Shown piece after piece: positions 5,415 through 8,232 of a stretch of DNA of 8,232 nucleotides. The notes below the pieces were generated by a model that saw nothing but the letters and a program-made list of their open reading frames with translations, did no database searches and was not told the origin of the DNA. Source of the DNA: Chthoniobacterales bacterium (GTDB taxonomy: Bacteria > Verrucomicrobiota > Verrucomicrobiae > Chthoniobacterales > UBA10450); contig QHBL01000220.1 of the NCBI GenBank assembly GCA_003244125.1, forward strand, positions 1-8,232, given 5' to 3'. Every line of letters starts with the position of its first letter. Within the stretch, counting starts at the first letter, position 1. Made by a program: the position numbers and the translations under genes.

Positions 5415-5761
5415 TAATAGGCGAAACCTACGCCTTTAACTACCTGGTTATCCCGTATAAGCGCGCCATGCGATTGCTTACCGGTGTAGCTGCCAAAACG
5501 GTTACGGGAGTTGACCTGGAACTCGACTAGCCAGCCATAAAGATGGTCGCCGTTCTTGCCCAGGTCTGCCGGTTTCGGCTCGCCCTGCCATTCGATCTTC
5601 GCACTATCTGCATCGAGCAACACACCTTGCAGCCAGTTCCACACGACTTCCTTGTAATTCTTTGGGAAGGGACCGCAGAGCGAGGCTTCCACCGGGGAGG
5701 GAGTCTGCGCCGCGGCCAGACTAATCAGCCCAAACGCCACCAGAGCGTAGATCGATTTCAC
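5414..5761 (-). CDS. exported protein of an unnamed conserved family, 115 residues
   Basis: The protein starts with a signal peptide, KSIYALVAFGLISLAAAQ, cleaved probably after the AAA. The mature part of roughly 95 residues has CGPFPKNYKEVVWNWLQ, DADSAKIEWQGEPKP, YGWLVEFQVNSRNRFGSYTG and a C-terminal VVKGVGFAY. The pattern DxDSAxxxW ... GWxVxxxVNxxNxFGxYTG with an LIRDNxV end is one I have seen in small secreted proteins of Gram-negative bacteria, with no function attached. I chose the GTG at 5761-5759 because it places the signal peptide at the N-terminus. The frame is open further upstream to 5935, but that part overlaps the divergent protease gene and would bury the signal sequence. A TTG at 5773-5771 is another possible start. 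It is first in an operon with the membrane-anchored gene at 4947-5414. Confidence 0.72.
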   Translation of the reverse strand: MKSIYALVAFGLISLAAAQTPSPVEASLCGPFPKNYKEVVWNWLQGVLLDADSAKIEWQGEPKPADLGKNGDHLYGWLVEFQVNSRNRFGSYTGKQSHGALIRDNQVVKGVGFAY

Positions 5762-5860
5762 AATCGGGAGCAAACCAAAATCCGGTGGAACGGTCGATGA
5801 AATTAATCCCGTTTCACAAAAGACTTTGGCGCGACAAAGCTCTTCGATTAGTGGTTGAAG
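5762..5860. promoter_or_regulatory. divergent intergenic region between secreted-protein operon and M48 protease
   Basis: Ninety-nine bases separate the GTG start of the minus-strand operon from the ATG of the protease, so promoters for both directions must lie here or inside the gene starts. I see no convincing sigma70 -35/-10 pair at proper spacing and no strong Shine-Dalgarno on either side; the protease ATG is preceded only by GGTTGAAG. Shared control of the two units is possible from the layout alone. Confidence 0.35.
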
Positions 5861-7153
5861 ATGACGCGCTATCTCATCTTTGCCCTGGCCGTGATCTTTT
5901 CGCCAGTTCTGGCCCATGGCGAGCAAAGTTCTCACTTGCCTGCGCCAGTGGCGACACCTGCCGGTATCCAGGACGCCGAAACAGCGACGCGCGCATGGCT
6001 CGCCACCATCTCGCCGGAGGAGAAGGGTAAGTCCAACGCTTACTTCGAAGGCGGCTACTGGCTCATCCTTTGGAATTACCTATTCAATGCCGCAATCGCG
6101 ATCCTGCTACTGTCGACCCGACTCTCAGCTCGCCTGCGCGATCTCGCCGCGAAGCTGACAAATCGCGCGGGCTGGCAGGCCGCTCTTTATGCGCTGCCAT
6201 TTGCGCTGATTACCTGGACACTGAGCCTGCCACTCAATTGGTATCAGAACTTTTTCCGCGAGCACCAGTACGGAATGTCCAACCAAACTTTTGCGTCCTG
6301 GTTCGGAGATGAGCTCAAAGGGCTCATCATCGCGCTCATCTTTCTCCCCATTGCCTTCGCAGTTCTCTACACAGTCTTCACGGGCACGCGACGCACCTGG
6401 TGGATATGGGGCGCGATTGCCAGCATTCTGCTCTTCGCCGTAGTGGACCTCGTCGCTCCAGTATTCATCGAGCCGCTTTTCAACAAATACACGCCGCTAA
6501 GTGATCCCGCGATTCGCGATCCTATTCTCACGCTCGCTCTAGCTAACGAGATTCCGGTGAAGCAGGTCTTCGTTGTGGATCAATCGCGACAGACAAAACG
6601 GGTGAGCGCGAATGTCTCCGGCCTCGCCGGCACGACTCGCATCGCCCTGAATGACAATCTGCTCAACCAATGCACCCTGCCAGAAATTCGTGAGGTAATG
6701 GCGCATGAAATGGGGCATTACGTCCTCAACCACGGCGGCAAGATCATCCTCGGTCTGGCTATTCTCAGCCTGGTCGGCTTCGGTATAGCCGGAGTTGCTT
6801 TCGACGCGCTCCTGAGGAGGTACGGCACTAAGTGGCGGGTCAATGGCATTGCTGATCCTGCCGGCGTCCCTTTGCTCCTGCTTATCTTTGGGAGTTACGC
6901 CTTCTTGATTACGCCGATCTCCAATACATTGAGTCGCACGATCGAGCGAGAAGCCGATGCTTTTGGCATTAATGCCTCACGCGAGCCCGATGGCACGGCT
7001 CAGGTCGCGCTTAAGCTTGGCAAGTACCGCAAGATGGAGCCAACTCCGCTGGAGGAATTCCTGTTCTTCGATCATCCCAGCGGCCGCGCACGTATTCGCA
7101 TGGCGATGGATTGGAAATACGCCATGCTGAACGCAGCGAATGGTCATCCGTGA
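5861..7153 (+). CDS. M48 family zinc metalloprotease, Ste24/CAAX-protease-like
   Basis: This 430-residue integral membrane protease cleaves membrane or envelope proteins; in eukaryotes the relatives process prenylated CAAX proteins, while bacterial substrates are mostly unknown. Residues 1-20 look like a signal peptide or first helix. Hydrophobic segments follow at about 66-86, 107-127, 152-173 and 180-200, matching the M48 N-terminal domain. The PLFNKYTPL motif is at 205-213. The zinc motif HEMGH has His282, Glu283 and His286, and the third ligand Glu362 lies in EREAD (362-366). Two more hydrophobic segments (about 294-313 and 336-352) lie between the zinc motifs. The C-terminus contains the typical FFDHPSGRARI block. 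All catalytic residues are present. The frame is open to a TTG at 5855, but ATG 5861 is the better start. It converges on the citrate synthase gene with an 8-bp gap. Confidence 0.92.
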   Translation: MTRYLIFALAVIFSPVLAHGEQSSHLPAPVATPAGIQDAETATRAWLATISPEEKGKSNAYFEGGYWLILWNYLFNAAIAILLLSTRLSARLRDLAAKLTNRAGWQAALYALPFALITWTLSLPLNWYQNFFREHQYGMSNQTFASWFGDELKGLIIALIFLPIAFAVLYTVFTGTRRTWWIWGAIASILLFAVVDLVAPVFIEPLFNKYTPLSDPAIRDPILTLALANEIPVKQVFVVDQSRQTKRVSANVSGLAGTTRIALNDNLLNQCTLPEIREVMAHEMGHYVLNHGGKIILGLAILSLVGFGIAGVAFDALLRRYGTKWRVNGIADPAGVPLLLLIFGSYAFLITPISNTLSRTIEREADAFGINASREPDGTAQVALKLGKYRKMEPTPLEEFLFFDHPSGRARIRMAMDWKYAMLNAANGHP

Positions 7154-7161
7154 CTCGGCGC

Positions 7162-8232
7162 CTATGGCCGCTCCTCGATCGGGACGACTTTTTTGCCGAC
7201 AGGTTCGCCGACATATTCGCTGAGCGGGCGGTAAAGCCGATTGTCTTCAAGCTGTTCCAGCACGTGGGCGCACCAGCCGGAGCAACGCGCGATGGCGAAC
7301 ACCGGCGTGAACAGATCAGTGGGAATGCCTAACGAGTAATAAACTGTGGCAGAGTAGAAATCGACATTCGCGTTTAACTTCTTCTTCTCTTTCATCAACT
7401 CCGCGATCCGTTCGCTCATGCGAATCCATTTCGGATCGCCCAGCTTCTCACTCAGCTTGACCGCCATGGCGCGCAGGTGCGGCGCGCGCGGATCAAGAGT
7501 CTTGTAAACGCGATGACCAATGCCCATGATCTTCTTCTTCTCCGCGAGTTGCTTCTCGATATAAGCATCGACGTTCTTCTCATCGCCGATCTCCTGGAGC
7601 ATGTGGATCACGCCTTCATTCGCCCCGCCGTGGAGTGGACCTTTCAAGGTTCCGATCGCCGAAGTAATCGCAGAGTATATATCCGACAAGGTGGAGATAG
7701 TCACTCGAGCGCTGAACGTGGAAGCATTCATGCCGTGGTCGGCATGCAGAACGAAGGCGACGTCGAGAGTATCGGCGGCTTCCTGGGACGGAGCTTCGCC
7801 GCACATGAGGTAAAGGAAGTGCGCGGCTTCGGCAAGGTCAGTGCGAACCGGCGGCAATGACTTACCACAACGCGCGCGATGGTAATAGGCAGCGATAACT
7901 CCAATCTTCGCCGTGATGCTGCGCGCACGGCTCTTGTTGATTTCAGGAGTCGCCTCTTTGTTAATCTCGAGATCAAAAAGTCCCAGCATGGAAACGGCGG
8001 TCCGAATCACGTCCATCGGGTTCGCATCTTTCGGCGCGGCCTTGATGAAATCGATTACCCCATCGGGCAGCTCGCGCTGGCTGCGCAATTGGTGCGCGCA
8101 TTTCTCCAGCTCGGTCCGGTTGGGCAACTTGTTATTCCAGAGTAGATAAACTACTTCCTCGTAAGTAACTTTGCCCGCCAGCTCATTGATGTCGTAGCCG
8201 CAGTAGATTAGCTGGCCTTTGTCGCCGATCAC
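7162..8232 (-). CDS. gltA: citrate synthase, N-terminus beyond the right edge
   Basis: This enzyme condenses acetyl-CoA with oxaloacetate to citrate, the entry step of the TCA cycle. The window holds the last 356 residues. The visible part begins inside the conserved GDKGQLIYCGYDI segment, so perhaps 15-40 N-terminal residues and the start lie outside; the GTG at the very edge is internal. Catalytic residues are all present, counted from the first visible residue: His201 in GPLHGGAN, His240 in GIGHRVYKTLDPRA and Asp291 in NVDFYSATVYY. HADHGMNAST is at 163-172. The compact length and these motifs suggest the short citrate/2-methylcitrate synthase group, not the longer NADH-sensitive E. coli type. 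A methylcitrate role is possible, but no prp neighbours are seen. Its end faces the M48 protease gene with only eight bases between and no obvious terminator. Confidence 0.95.
   Translation of the reverse strand: MIGDKGQLIYCGYDINELAGKVTYEEVVYLLWNNKLPNRTELEKCAHQLRSQRELPDGVIDFIKAAPKDANPMDVIRTAVSMLGLFDLEINKEATPEINKSRARSITAKIGVIAAYYHRARCGKSLPPVRTDLAEAAHFLYLMCGEAPSQEAADTLDVAFVLHADHGMNASTFSARVTISTLSDIYSAITSAIGTLKGPLHGGANEGVIHMLQEIGDEKNVDAYIEKQLAEKKKIMGIGHRVYKTLDPRAPHLRAMAVKLSEKLGDPKWIRMSERIAELMKEKKKLNANVDFYSATVYYSLGIPTDLFTPVFAIARCSGWCAHVLEQLEDNRLYRPLSEYVGEPVGKKVVPIEERP

Noticed and set aside
5762..5935. N-terminal extension of the secreted 115-residue protein
   Set aside because: It overlaps the divergent protease gene and buries the signal peptide.
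1..8232. CRISPR array, insertion sequence, toxin-antitoxin pair or defence system
   Set aside because: No regularly spaced repeats, no transposase and no recognised defence or toxin domains were found on either strand.

Overview
This window looks like a chromosomal segment from an uncultured, moderately GC-rich Gram-negative bacterium. A PagL-type outer-membrane lipid A deacylase shows there is an outer membrane. The gene mix (PagL, a MutT-like COG4112 phosphohydrolase, MarC, a Ste24-like M48 protease, a compact citrate synthase), the near absence of good Shine-Dalgarno sequences and GTTGTAG/CTACAAC palindromic spacers remind me of soil Verrucomicrobiota (Chthoniobacterales-like). That assignment is inference; no rRNA or marker gene is present.

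The left part (1-2064) is accessory in character. It holds a possible minus-strand gene fragment at the edge, a 71-residue membrane protein, a broken gene for a roughly four-helix membrane protein, a frameshifted 79-residue membrane protein, and a DUF4256 gene that starts inside the stop codon of that 79-residue gene. The spacers carry hairpins. GTTAG motifs stand just before three gene starts, which raises but does not prove an integron-cassette origin.

The middle part (2065-4901) is a plus-strand run: an RluA-family pseudouridine synthase; a 180-bp spacer packed with palindromes; a PagL-like acyloxyacyl hydrolase; and a Nudix-like protein overlapping by ATGA the start of a marC-family gene. 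As written, marC is frameshifted near 4355-4358.

The right part has a two-gene minus-strand operon of unnamed exported or membrane-anchored proteins (4947-5761), divergent from a Ste24-like M48 zinc protease (5861-7153). The protease converges on a minus-strand citrate synthase (7162-8232), whose N-terminus lies beyond the window.

The common theme of the centre and right is the cell envelope: lipid A modification, integral membrane proteins, membrane proteolysis and secreted proteins. The most striking cross-window observation is that three separate genes are broken by lesions that all behave like loss of one base. At least two sit in short homopolymers. This fits sequencing or assembly indels at least as well as real gene decay. 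I find no CRISPR array, complete insertion sequence, RNA gene or recognisable defence system, and nothing I would call a convincing new biological system.
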